Positions 26,158 through 33,059 of a stretch of DNA of 64,000 bases are shown here, piece after piece (the first letter of the stretch is position 1; the number at the start of each line of letters is the position of its first letter). The translations under genes and the position numbers were made by a program. Origin of the DNA: Flavobacterium sp. CFS9 (GTDB taxonomy: Bacteria; Bacteroidota; Bacteroidia; Flavobacteriales; Flavobacteriaceae). The notes under the pieces were generated by a model that saw only the letters and a list, made by a program, of their open reading frames with translations, did no database searches and was not told where the DNA came from. The stretch covers positions 5,146,001 through 5,210,000 of the forward strand of contig NZ_AP031573.1 in assembly GCF_041154745.1 (NCBI RefSeq), written 5' to 3'.

Positions 26158-26189
26158 AAAAAAACCTCGATCCTAAAATCGAGGTTTTT
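26158..26189 (+). terminator. Intrinsic terminator of the two-gene unit
   Basis: AAACCTCGAT (26162-26171) and ATCGAGGTTT (26178-26187) form a perfect 10-bp stem with a 6-nt loop and a T-rich tail. It closes the DUF6161/nuclease unit and can also serve the minus-strand ORF remnant to its right. Confidence 0.88.
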
Positions 26190-26202
26190 CACTTTATAAA
26201 CT

Positions 26203-26382
26203 CTACTCCTCACACAAATAAGGATTCAAAATCTCCGCCAGTTCATTGAGCCAGTAAAAGCTGTTTTCCAGACTGGCTCTTTCTTTTTGTAGTATTTCAT
26301 GTTCTCTGATGACTCCTAAAGCCAGTATGTGATTGGCTTGTCTTATGGCTTTTGCTATTTCGGTAGGGTCAATTATGTGATA
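26203..26382 (-). pseudogene. Truncated ORF remnant (C-terminal 59 codons)
   Basis: On the minus strand an open frame of 59 codons ends with TAG at 26205-26203 and begins right after a stop at 26385-26383, without an ATG/GTG/TTG start. The translation looks like a real alpha-helical protein end: DPTEIAKAIRQANHILALG, then RASLENSFYWLNELAEILN. The 5' side stops about 10 bp before the first palindromic element of the nuclease array. The upstream half was not found on the far side of the array, so it is best read as a gene end left by rearrangement. Family not recognised. Confidence 0.55.
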
Positions 26383-26392
26383 TTACATTTTT

Positions 26393-26494
26393 GTCATTTC
26401 GACTGGAAGGAGAAATCACACTCGTTGATCGACAAAGATTGGCGACATTCTTTGCGGAGTTTCTTATGTGATCTCTCCCTTCGGTCGAAATGAC
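26393..26494. mobile_element. Palindromic element, copy A
   Basis: This 102-bp element has 28-bp terminal inverted repeats (GTCATTTCGAC at the left tip, GTCGAAATGAC at the right tip). The arms match at 24 of 28 positions. It lacks a block of about 27 bp present in copies B to D. It immediately precedes the first GIY-YIG gene. Confidence 0.8.
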
Positions 26495-26535
26495 AGATGG
26501 AAAAAATACGTATATTCGCACAAAAAAAAAGAAAA

Positions 26536-26853
26536 ATGCTAAATCCACAAATTGGCTTTCATAGCTACTACGTATATATTTTAGCCAATAAGCATCGTAC
26601 TACTTTTTACATTGGTGTCACGAATAACTTAAAGCAAAGGCTTTCAAAACATAAAGAAAATATAGATCTGAATACTAAAACGTTTGCTTCAAAATATAAT
26701 ATCCAGTTTCTGGTTTACTACGAAAAATTCACCTGGATACAGGAAGCCATTGCAAGAGAAAAACAATTAAAAAAGTGGAGACGTGATAAGAAAATTGAAC
26801 TTATACGAAGTTTTAATCCGACTTTCGAATTTCTTAATTTTCATTTTGAGTAA
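26536..26853 (+). CDS. GIY-YIG nuclease, array copy 1
   Basis: This is a 105-residue single-domain GIY-YIG endonuclease. The motif pair is YVY at 12-14 and YIG at 25-27; R35 and E75 (AIAREKQLKKW) are the expected catalytic Arg and metal-binding Glu. An ATG at 26497 is in frame, but the start at 26536 is the one conserved in copies 2 and 3, and 26497 lies 3 bp from the palindromic element. The protein differs from copy 2 at one residue (Ile6 for Leu6). A TATATTCG box at about 26511, one base from the -7 consensus, precedes it. No linker or DNA-binding domain is fused to it. Confidence 0.9.
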   Translation: MLNPQIGFHSYYVYILANKHRTTFYIGVTNNLKQRLSKHKENIDLNTKTFASKYNIQFLVYYEKFTWIQEAIAREKQLKKWRRDKKIELIRSFNPTFEFLNFHFE

Positions 26854-26890
26854 AACTTATGTAATGATCTTTTTTGTGACGCCAGTAATT

Positions 26891-27019
26891 GTCATTTCGA
26901 CTGGAAGGAGAAATCACAATTGTTAATCGACAAAGATTGGCGACATGCTTTGCGGAGTTTCTTGTGTGATTTGCTTCGCCTATTCGCTATCGCTCGAGTC
27001 TCCCTTCGGTCGAAATGAC
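26891..27019. mobile_element. Palindromic element, copy B
   Basis: This 129-bp element has the same GTCATTTCGAC / GTCGAAATGAC tips as copy A plus an extra block (roughly 26970-26998) rich in TTCGC and ATCGC words. It starts 37 bp after the stop of nuclease copy 1, and that 37-bp spacer is the same after all three genes. Confidence 0.82.
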
Positions 27020-27060
27020 AAATAACAAAAAACCATGTATATTCGTACAAAAAAATAAAA

Positions 27061-27378
27061 ATGCTGAATCCGCAACTTGGCTTTCATAGCTACTACGTAT
27101 ATATTTTAGCCAATAAGCATCGTACTACTTTTTACATTGGTGTCACGAATAACTTAAAACAAAGGCTTTCAAAACATAAAGAAAATATAGATCTGAATAC
27201 TAAAACGTTTGCTTCAAAATATAATATCCAGTTTCTGGTTTACTACGAAAAATTCACCTGGATACAGGAAGCCATTGCAAGAGAAAAACAATTAAAAAAG
27301 TGGAGACGTGATAAGAAAATTGAACTTATACGAAGTTTTAATCCGACTTTCGAATTTCTTAATTTTCATTTTGAGTAA
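27061..27378 (+). CDS. GIY-YIG nuclease, array copy 2
   Basis: This is a 105-residue GIY-YIG protein, identical to copy 1 except for Leu6. The motifs YVY (12-14), YIG (25-27), R35 and E75 are intact. The DNA is nearly identical to copy 1 through the gene and the 37-bp downstream spacer, which points to a very recent tandem duplication. The TATATTCG box upstream is retained (about 27038). It is flanked by palindromic copies B and C. Confidence 0.9.
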   Translation: MLNPQLGFHSYYVYILANKHRTTFYIGVTNNLKQRLSKHKENIDLNTKTFASKYNIQFLVYYEKFTWIQEAIAREKQLKKWRRDKKIELIRSFNPTFEFLNFHFE

Positions 27379-27415
27379 AACTTATGTAATGATCTTTTTT
27401 GTGACGCCAGTAATT

Positions 27416-27544
27416 GTCATTTCGACTGGAAGGAGAAATCGCACTCGTTGATCGACAAAGATTGGCATCATACTTTGCGGAGTTACTTGTGTGATTTGCT
27501 TCGCCTATTCGCTATCGCTCGAGTCTCCCTTCGGTCGAAATGAC
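27416..27544. mobile_element. Palindromic element, copy C
   Basis: This 129-bp element has the same tips and internal block as copy B, with scattered substitutions in the loop half. It starts 525 bp after the start of copy B, defining the tandem unit length. Confidence 0.82.
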
Positions 27545-27582
27545 AAATAACAAAATACGTATATTCGTACAAAAACAACAAA

Positions 27583-27900
27583 ATGCTGAATCCGCAAGTT
27601 GGCTTTCATAGTTACTACGTTTATATTATCACCAATAAACATCGTACTACTTTTTACATTGGTGTAGCGGATAACTTAAAGCAAAGGCTTTCAAAACATA
27701 AAGAAAATATAGATCTGAATACTAAAACGTTTGCTTCAAAATATAATATTGAGTTTCTGGTTTACTACGAAAAATTCACCTGGATACAGGAAGCCATTGC
27801 AAGAGAAAAGCAATTAAAAAAGTGGAGACGTGATAAGAAAATTGAACTTATACGAAGTTTTAATCCGACTTTCGAATTCCTTAATTTTCATTTTGAGTAA
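27583..27900 (+). CDS. GIY-YIG nuclease, array copy 3
   Basis: This 105-residue GIY-YIG protein is the most diverged of the three, with changes at Val6, IITNKH (versus ILANKH), VADN (versus VTNN) and IEF (versus IQF). All catalytic positions (YVY, YIG, R35, E75) are kept. Retention of the motifs despite divergence suggests that the genes are or were selected for function. It is flanked by palindromic copies C and D, and the 37-bp downstream spacer is unchanged. Confidence 0.9.
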   Translation: MLNPQVGFHSYYVYIITNKHRTTFYIGVADNLKQRLSKHKENIDLNTKTFASKYNIEFLVYYEKFTWIQEAIAREKQLKKWRRDKKIELIRSFNPTFEFLNFHFE

Positions 27901-27937
27901 AACTTATGTAATGATCTTTTTTGTGACGCCAGTAATT

Positions 27938-28066
27938 GTCATTTCGACTGGAAGGAGAAATCACACTTGTTAATCGACAAAGATTGGCGACATGCTTTAC
28001 GGAGTTTCTTGTGTGATTTGCTTCGCCTATTCGCTATCGCTCGAGTCTCCCTTCGGTCGAAATGAC
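27938..28066. mobile_element. Palindromic element, copy D
   Basis: This 129-bp terminal copy of the array has the usual tips and internal block. No nuclease gene follows it. It is 522 bp from copy C. Together copies A-D and the three genes give the order A-gene-B-gene-C-gene-D. Confidence 0.82.
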
Positions 28067-28185
28067 AAGATTGCAAGAACTTGAAACCTGAACCAAAAAC
28101 AATAAACAACAAACAACAAATCACCATAAAACTTTGAGCCTTAGCGACTTTTCGAGATTATTTTCTAAAATAACTGCCAAAAAAA

Positions 28186-28216
28186 TTGCGAAACCGAATA
28201 GTTGCGCGTATATTTG
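28186..28216 (+). promoter_or_regulatory. arsR promoter
   Basis: TTG (28186-28188), a 20-bp spacer and TATATTTG (28209-28216) form a good Bacteroidota promoter. It lies 35 bp before the ATG at 28252. The region 28067-28185 before it contains only AC-rich words and no gene. Confidence 0.72.
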
Positions 28217-28217
28217 C

Positions 28218-28229
28218 AACCAATTGGTT
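28218..28229. promoter_or_regulatory. ArsR operator candidate
   Basis: AACCAATTGGTT is a perfect 12-bp palindrome starting 2 bp after the -7 box, over the expected transcription start. Its position fits autorepression by the ArsR-family protein encoded directly downstream. Confidence 0.62.
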
Positions 28230-28251
28230 TCTTAATTAAAATCAGAATAGT

Positions 28252-28572
28252 ATGAGACGTGACATTTTCCAAGCCATAGCCGACCCGACTAGAAGGTCAA
28301 TTCTAACGCTGATCGCTGTACAGGCAATGACACCAAATGCCATCGCCGAGAACTTCAATGCCTCCCGACAATCGGTTTCGAAACACCTTCGCATACTGGT
28401 AGAATGCGATTTACTTAAACAGGAACAGCAAGGCCGGGAAATTTACTATTCGCTTGAAATTGAAAAAATGAAAGAAGTTGATCAATGGTTAGCCCAATTC
28501 AGAGCCATTTGGGAAACCAAATTCAATCAGCTTGACGAACTATTAGTAACGCTTAAAAAACAGAACAAATGA
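28252..28572 (+). CDS. ArsR-family transcriptional repressor
   Basis: This 106-residue winged-helix protein is of the SdpR-like ArsR type: [19 protein letters not shown] at the N-terminus and [19 protein letters not shown] as the recognition helix region. It has no ELCVCDL metal site, so metal sensing is unlikely. Its stop codon overlaps the start of the SRPBCC gene (ATGA), a common pairing in which the repressor controls the SRPBCC protein and itself. Confidence 0.92.
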   Translation: MRRDIFQAIADPTRRSILTLIAVQAMTPNAIAENFNASRQSVSKHLRILVECDLLKQEQQGREIYYSLEIEKMKEVDQWLAQFRAIWETKFNQLDELLVTLKKQNK

Positions 28573-29066
28573 AAAACGATTTGCAATTTGATTTTACCGT
28601 AGACAAAACCACCAAAACGGTAATCATAAACAGAGAATTTAATGCAGAACTTCCGCTGGTTTGGGATGCTTTTACAAAACCGGAACTTCTGGATCAATGG
28701 GTCGCTCCAAAACCCTGGTCGTCGAAAACGAAACACATGAACTTTGAGGTCGGCGGACGCAGATTCTACGCCATGGTAAGTCCCGAAGGTCTGGAACGCT
28801 GGGCGGTTCAGGAATACACTTCGATTACGCCAAAGACCAATTTTAAGATGTTCAATACTTTTGCAGACCAAAATGAAAACCGCGAACTGCCGGGCTCCAA
28901 TTGGGATCATAGCTTTAGCGAGCAAAACGGCATTACCAAGGTGAGTATCTCAATTTTCAATGAATCTTTGGAACGTCTGGAAAAAATGATTGAAATGGGC
29001 TTCGAACAAGGTTTCAAAATGAGTATTGATAACCTGGATCAATTGCTAAAAACTTTATCGAAATAA
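28569..29066 (+). CDS. SRPBCC (AHSA1-type) domain protein
   Basis: This 165-residue START/SRPBCC-fold protein has typical segments: [31 protein letters not shown] near the start and [19 protein letters not shown] as the C-terminal helix. Members bind hydrophobic ligands in a deep cavity; the ligand here is unknown. It is translationally coupled to arsR by a 4-bp overlap. Confidence 0.9.
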   Translation: MKNDLQFDFTVDKTTKTVIINREFNAELPLVWDAFTKPELLDQWVAPKPWSSKTKHMNFEVGGRRFYAMVSPEGLERWAVQEYTSITPKTNFKMFNTFADQNENRELPGSNWDHSFSEQNGITKVSISIFNESLERLEKMIEMGFEQGFKMSIDNLDQLLKTLSK

Positions 29067-29075
29067 AAACCAAAA

Positions 29076-29234
29076 AGACGCGGATTGCGCGGGTTCGTTT
29101 CACGAAGACGCAGATTGACACGGATTTTTTGTTTTATTTAGGTAGAAGTTAATTGATACCTTCAAAATATTTCTATCGTAAAAATCAGCGTTGATCCGTG
29201 TTTTCGCATGGCGAATCAGTATCATCCGTGTACC
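29076..29234. repeat. CG-rich inverted-repeat element R1
   Basis: The left arm (29076-29130) and right arm (29180-29234) are imperfect inverted copies of about 55 bp. Both are built of ACGCGGATT/TCGCnnnGCGAA words and end in GATTTTT towards the centre. The same family occurs around 39945-40205 and as a half copy at 40925. It lies between the SRPBCC and AraC genes. Confidence 0.6.
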
Positions 29235-29295
29235 ATTTTTTGAATAACAGAACAAATCTGTAAGCCCTCTTTGATCAACTTCATGAAATAAATCT

Positions 29296-29303
29296 TACTT
29301 TTG
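29296..29303 (+). promoter_or_regulatory. Promoter -7 element of the second AraC gene
   Basis: TACTTTTG matches TAnnTTTG 19 bp before the ATG at 29323. A TTTG occurs 22 bp further upstream, at the long end of the accepted spacing. Confidence 0.5.
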
Positions 29304-29322
29304 ATCCAACACTATCCTCAAT

Positions 29323-30117
29323 ATGGTTTCGATAAAAACATTTGATCAGGCGACAGATTTAGAACAGCCCAGACGCGTTTTAAAATATGTTCTTGTTTAT
29401 TGCACTTCGGGTTCGACCGTTATTTCTGTAGATGAAAATGAATTTACCTTAACCCAAAACGCTGTTATCACCATTACTTCCGGTCAGATTCATTATTTTA
29501 AAAACATCGGGAATGCGACGGGATTTGTTTTAGAATTTACCTATAATTTTTTCTGTAAAGACGATACGGATATGGAATTGATTTTCCATAACGGACTGTT
29601 TTGCCACTTCGCCATGAATGAAATGATTGTGGTAGACAATGGCCTATTTGTAATTCAGGAATTAGAAACTATCGGCAATGAATTACTACAAATGCCGTAT
29701 CAATACCTCACCTCTATTCACAGCCGAATTGAATTGATATTGATCGAAATCAACCGAACCAAAATTAATCGCGGGGATGAAATCTACAAACCCGATGCGC
29801 TGTTTCTTCACTTTCTGGAAACGATTTTACAAAACTTCGACAAAAACCTTTCTGTAAACGAAATAGCAGTGCTGATAGGTACAACAGAATCGAAACTAAA
29901 CGAACTTTCGAAACTACATACCAATAAAACGGCTCAAAATGTAATTTTCGGTTTAATCATCTCTGAAGCCAAACGTCTTTTTACCTACGAGAAATTATCG
30001 GTAAAAGAAGTCGCTTATGCTTTAGGGTTTAATGATCCTTTTTACTTTTCTAATTTCTTCAAAAAACACACCAACACTTCCCCAAAAACCTATAAAGAAA
30101 ATACTGCACATTCGTAA
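29323..30117 (+). CDS. AraC-family regulator with cupin-like sensor
   Basis: In this 264-residue protein the N-terminal half has a cupin-like pattern (CTSGSTVISVDENEFTLTQN, ITSGQIHYFKNI), and the C-terminal half (about 165-264) is an AraC DNA-binding domain. Its helices include VNEIAVLIGTTESKLNELSK and VKEVAYALGFNDPFYFSNFF. It probably controls the DoxX and cupin genes that follow at 30245 and 30689. The inducer is unknown. Confidence 0.88.
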   Translation: MVSIKTFDQATDLEQPRRVLKYVLVYCTSGSTVISVDENEFTLTQNAVITITSGQIHYFKNIGNATGFVLEFTYNFFCKDDTDMELIFHNGLFCHFAMNEMIVVDNGLFVIQELETIGNELLQMPYQYLTSIHSRIELILIEINRTKINRGDEIYKPDALFLHFLETILQNFDKNLSVNEIAVLIGTTESKLNELSKLHTNKTAQNVIFGLIISEAKRLFTYEKLSVKEVAYALGFNDPFYFSNFFKKHTNTSPKTYKENTAHS

Positions 30118-30244
30118 TTTCACCCAATTCATCGTTTTTAACGTTTGCTTTCTCAATTGATTACATGCTTTTTCGAGGATTCTCTATTCTTTAGCAACAC
30201 TGCCTTCCTCATCTTTGTATTGTAATAATTAAGCAATCAAAAAG

Positions 30245-30676
30245 ATGAAAAAAAATCAGAAATATGCCGTTTTGCTTTTGCGTGTTGCCTTAGCAGCAGG
30301 TTTTTTATCCGCCGTTTCAAGTCGGTTAGGATTATGGGGAGAACACTCTTCGGGTTGGGAAAACTTCGTGGCCTATACCGAACAGGTAAATTCTTTTGTT
30401 CCTAAAAACTGGATTCCCACAATTGCCATTGCATCGACTGTTTCGGAAGCGCTATTGGCTCTACTCCTGCTCATTGGCTATCAAACCAAATTTATGGCTG
30501 TTGGCGCTGCCTTGTTAACTTTTGGCTTTGCACTTGCCATGACTTATTCTTTTGGAGTAAAAGAACCTTTAGATTATTCGGTATTTACCTTTTCTATGGC
30601 CGCCTTTCTTTTGTCAACAGTAGAAAAATACCACTGGAGTTTAGATGAAATCATTATGAAAAATAAAACAAACTAA
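30245..30676 (+). CDS. DoxX-family membrane protein
   Basis: This 143-residue protein has four predicted transmembrane helices in the DoxX arrangement (LLLRVALAAGFLSAVSSRLG, then AIASTVSEALLALLLLIGY). DoxX proteins are quinone- or redox-stress-linked membrane proteins of poorly known mechanism. The cupin gene follows after 12 bp, so they form an operon, probably under the AraC regulator at 29323. A CATCTTTG box at about 30210 is one base from the -7 consensus. Confidence 0.85.
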   Translation: MKKNQKYAVLLLRVALAAGFLSAVSSRLGLWGEHSSGWENFVAYTEQVNSFVPKNWIPTIAIASTVSEALLALLLLIGYQTKFMAVGAALLTFGFALAMTYSFGVKEPLDYSVFTFSMAAFLLSTVEKYHWSLDEIIMKNKTN

Positions 30677-30688
30677 AAAATTACTAAA

Positions 30689-31033
30689 ATGGAAAAACAA
30701 ATCACAAGAAGCAGCGAAAAAGAATGGAAAGTTCTAATTGAAGAAGGTGTAAAAACGGACGGCATTTCCGCCAAATCCTTATACTTTGATCCCACTACAA
30801 ACAGACCCACTGTTTTTTTACTAAAATTCGAAGCGGGTGCCTCGTACCCTAATCATGTTCATCCGGCAGGTGAAGAAATTTATGTTCTTGAAGGCGAAGT
30901 ACGCTCCGGAAAAGACGAACTAAAAACAGGCGATTATATGTACATGCCACCGGGAAGCACTCATTCTGTATTTTCAAAAAATGGCTGTGTATTGCTGTTT
31001 AAAGTCCCTGAGGAAGTTGTAATACTTAAATAA
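30689..31033 (+). CDS. Small cupin-domain protein (ChrR-like)
   Basis: This 114-residue single cupin has the metal-binding residues of motif 1 in YPNHVHPAGEEIYVLEGE (His, His, Glu) and a His in motif 2 (PPGSTHSVF). The fold suits a dioxygenase, isomerase or anti-sigma type sensor; the exact role is unknown. It is co-transcribed with the DoxX gene. A heptamer array starts 3 bp after the stop codon. Confidence 0.85.
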   Translation: MEKQITRSSEKEWKVLIEEGVKTDGISAKSLYFDPTTNRPTVFLLKFEAGASYPNHVHPAGEEIYVLEGEVRSGKDELKTGDYMYMPPGSTHSVFSKNGCVLLFKVPEEVVILK

Positions 31034-31035
31034 CC

Positions 31036-31121
31036 ACATCTAACATTTTACATCTAACATTTTACATCTAACATTTTACATCTCACATCTAACATTTCAC
31101 ATTTTCACATTTTCACATCTT
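31036..31121. repeat. Heptamer word array (acatcta / acatttt)
   Basis: About twelve 7-bp units (ACATCTA and ACATTTT alternating, with two single-base slips near the end) begin 3 bp after the cupin stop codon. The words are the reverse complement of the GTGAGAT/GTGAAAT words at 12251. Confidence 0.72.
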
Positions 31122-31243
31122 ACCTAAAAAAACCTTCTTGCAGGATCCGATTTTAATTCAGTCCTGCAAATTGCATTTAGCCAATAACAAAAATCAAAAA
31201 AGATAAATAAATCTTAAATTTTCTCTTTCACAGATCAATATAT

Positions 31244-31265
31244 GTAGCTAACTACGTAAATTTAC
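31244..31265. promoter_or_regulatory. Overlapping palindromes at the marR promoter
   Basis: GTAGCTAACTAC (31244-31255, 10 of 12 symmetric) is followed by the perfect palindrome GTAAATTTAC (31256-31265). The latter overlaps TAAATTTA, a one-mismatch -7 box 17 bp before the start codon. The arrangement fits an autoregulatory MarR site. Confidence 0.42.
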
Positions 31266-31281
31266 ACACAAATTATTTTTT

Positions 31282-32205
31282 ATGGTATTAGAGCAGTCAA
31301 AGTCATTGGTATTAGGGAATCTTTTACAGCGTTTGAATGAGAACCTGAGAAAAGAAGCGCAGTTATTCTACAAAAGTCAGAACATCGATTTTGAACCCAA
31401 ATGGTTTCCGGTCGTTTATGTGCTTTCGCAGAAAAAAGCGATTAGTGTTGTCGAACTCTCACAGGAGATTGGGTACTCCCATCCTACTACTATTTCGTTA
31501 TTGAAAGAGTTGGAGAAAAAAGAACTGATTGGTTCGGCGAAAGATGCAAAAGACGAAAGGAAACGTCTGATCACACTCACTGATAAAGCCAATGAGATGA
31601 TCGATCAATTACAGCCTTTATGGAAAATTATGACCGAAGCTTTGGTTGAACTCACCGATACCGAAAATAATTTGTTTAAAGCCATACACGAAGTAACTCA
31701 GAATTTGAAAACTAAAAATCTTTTTGACCGAATGACCACAATTAAAGAAATGAAAAGCGAAGCTGCTCCAAAAAACATAGAAAATACCGTAAAAGTTGAA
31801 AAGATTGATGACGATAAACTAATCGATATTGCTTTTGCTATACGCCGTCAGGTATTTGTTGAAGAACAAAATGTATCGCAGGAACGCGAATCTATGGACG
31901 ATGAAGAGGCGATTCATTATCTCGCCACCATAAATGGCTTGCCAGCCGGAGCGGCACGCTACCGCAAAATGGAAAAGGGTTTTAAAATTGAACGCATTGC
32001 TGTTTTGAATACTTATAGAGGAAAACGAATTGGAGAAGCAATCCTGCAAAAAATCTTAGCCGATTTAAAAGACGCAGAGAAGATTTATTTGTACGCACAA
32101 GTCAATGCAAGTCGTTTTTACATCAAAAACGGATTTAAACAAACGGATAATTTTTTCCTGGATGCGGGAATTGAGCATGTCGAAATGGATTATGTGAAAA
32201 TGTGA
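31282..32205 (+). CDS. MarR regulator fused to a GNAT acetyltransferase
   Basis: This 307-residue two-domain protein has a MarR winged helix at about residues 1-145 (VVELSQEIGYSHPTTISLLK, then KDAKDERKRLITLT). A GNAT domain covers about 155-307 (AARYRKMEKGFKIERIAVL, RGKRIGEAILQKIL, YIKNGF). The GNAT part is of the ElaA/YitH-like type. The fusion implies that transcription control and acetylation respond to one signal. Such fusions occur in other Bacteroidota. Target genes and acceptor are unknown. Confidence 0.88.
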   Translation: MVLEQSKSLVLGNLLQRLNENLRKEAQLFYKSQNIDFEPKWFPVVYVLSQKKAISVVELSQEIGYSHPTTISLLKELEKKELIGSAKDAKDERKRLITLTDKANEMIDQLQPLWKIMTEALVELTDTENNLFKAIHEVTQNLKTKNLFDRMTTIKEMKSEAAPKNIENTVKVEKIDDDKLIDIAFAIRRQVFVEEQNVSQERESMDDEEAIHYLATINGLPAGAARYRKMEKGFKIERIAVLNTYRGKRIGEAILQKILADLKDAEKIYLYAQVNASRFYIKNGFKQTDNFFLDAGIEHVEMDYVKM

Positions 32206-32277
32206 GATGACAAAGAGTCCTTAATTAATAGTTTTACAACTCCGTTTTTCTATTCAAAAAAATCTCTACAGCTGCGG

Positions 32278-32324
32278 CGCTCGTGAATAAAAAAATGGCA
32301 AATTTTAAATCATACTCACGAGCG
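32278..32324. repeat. Hairpin repeat downstream of marR-GNAT
   Basis: CGCTCGTGA (32278-32286) and TCACGAGCG (32316-32324) form a perfect 9-bp stem with a 29-nt loop. It could act as a terminator for the marR-GNAT gene, but no T-run follows. It opens the 900-bp gene-free stretch 32206-33102. Confidence 0.5.
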
Positions 32325-32413
32325 AAATGCAGGTTTAATAAGTAATTTTCCTTTTCCAAAAACGAAATAATACAGGACTTACCCATAAAATAGACAAGTA
32401 TTTGGAATCTGTA

Positions 32414-32665
32414 GCTCTGAAAGAGCCTTAGCAGTAACATGGCACGAAGTGCCATGAATAATGGTGAGGCCTCTTTTAGCCCTGTAAGGGCGAAAGCATA
32501 ACCCAAAAAGCACATATCTTTTTTATGACATTTCCGAAAGTTAGCAACTTTTAATCAAGATCTTATACTTAATTTATAACTGCTTATGCCCCTTCAGGGC
32601 AATATGATTCAATATCTTAATGTATAGTGCGTTGCACTATTTTTATGCTTTTGGGCTTTCAGCCC
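32414..32665. repeat. Cluster of six mini-hairpins with short loops
   Basis: Six short hairpins lie in 250 bp: 32414-32426 (GCTCT-gaa-AGAGC), 32438-32456 (8-bp stem, loop GAA), 32479-32491 (GCCCT-gta-AGGGC), 32587-32601 (TGCCC stem, 5-nt loop), 32624-32640 (7-bp stem, loop GTT) and 32653-32665 (GGGCT-ttc-AGCCC, then five T). Five have three-base loops. A GAGGCCTC palindrome sits at 32466. No coding capacity is supported here. Confidence 0.65.
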
Positions 32666-32821
32666 TTTTTAAACATTTCAAATATTTAGACCAAAAGAGA
32701 ACACTAATTATAAAATCAGCTGCAATAAAATGATCTCTTAAATGAAGAGCTAAAATCGTTAATAAAAGAAATAACTCTTATCAACCCCACAACATTTTGT
32801 GTTGATATATATGTCCCTCGT

Positions 32822-32903
32822 TTAGCCCTGATTGCAGCGGTATCCTTTTTCTGGGCTCGTTTCTTTAACGAGAACAGAAAAAGATTTAGCGGAAAGCAGG
32901 ACA
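32822..32903 (+). ncRNA. Flavo-1-like structured RNA
   Basis: The interval folds into a nested hairpin. CTTTTTCTG (32845-32853) pairs perfectly with CAGAAAAAG (32875-32883). Inside, CTCGTT (32856-32861) pairs with AACGAG (32867-32872). An outer CCTG/CAGG pair (32827-32830, 32897-32900) closes it. The flanks AGCCCTGATTGCAGCGGTAT and TTTAGCGGAAAGCAGG recur in flavobacterial intergenic regions and recall the Rfam Flavo-1 motif. The family name is from memory and needs a covariance search. It lies 200 bp upstream of the tetR gene. Confidence 0.55.
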
Positions 32904-33059
32904 AATGGTTTTAAAAGTGCCAAAATGTTCTGCTTCTAAAAAAAATATACACCATAAAAAACTCAATAAAATAAGGGCTTAACAAGGTTTTGAATGATTA
33001 CCTATGACACGATAAGAAAATATTATGATAAAATTATTTCATAATCAGAAAAACCGTCC

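Noticed and set aside
26393..28066. Regularly spaced repeats that could be taken for a CRISPR array
   Set aside because: The repeats are 102-129 bp with inverted ends, and the spacers are ~400 bp coding units that resemble each other. No 25-40 bp repeat/spacer pattern and no cas genes are present.
32234..32515. 93-codon minus-strand frame in the hairpin region
   Set aside because: The frame covers dispersed hairpin repeats rather than a gene; its N-terminal translation is repeat-derived.
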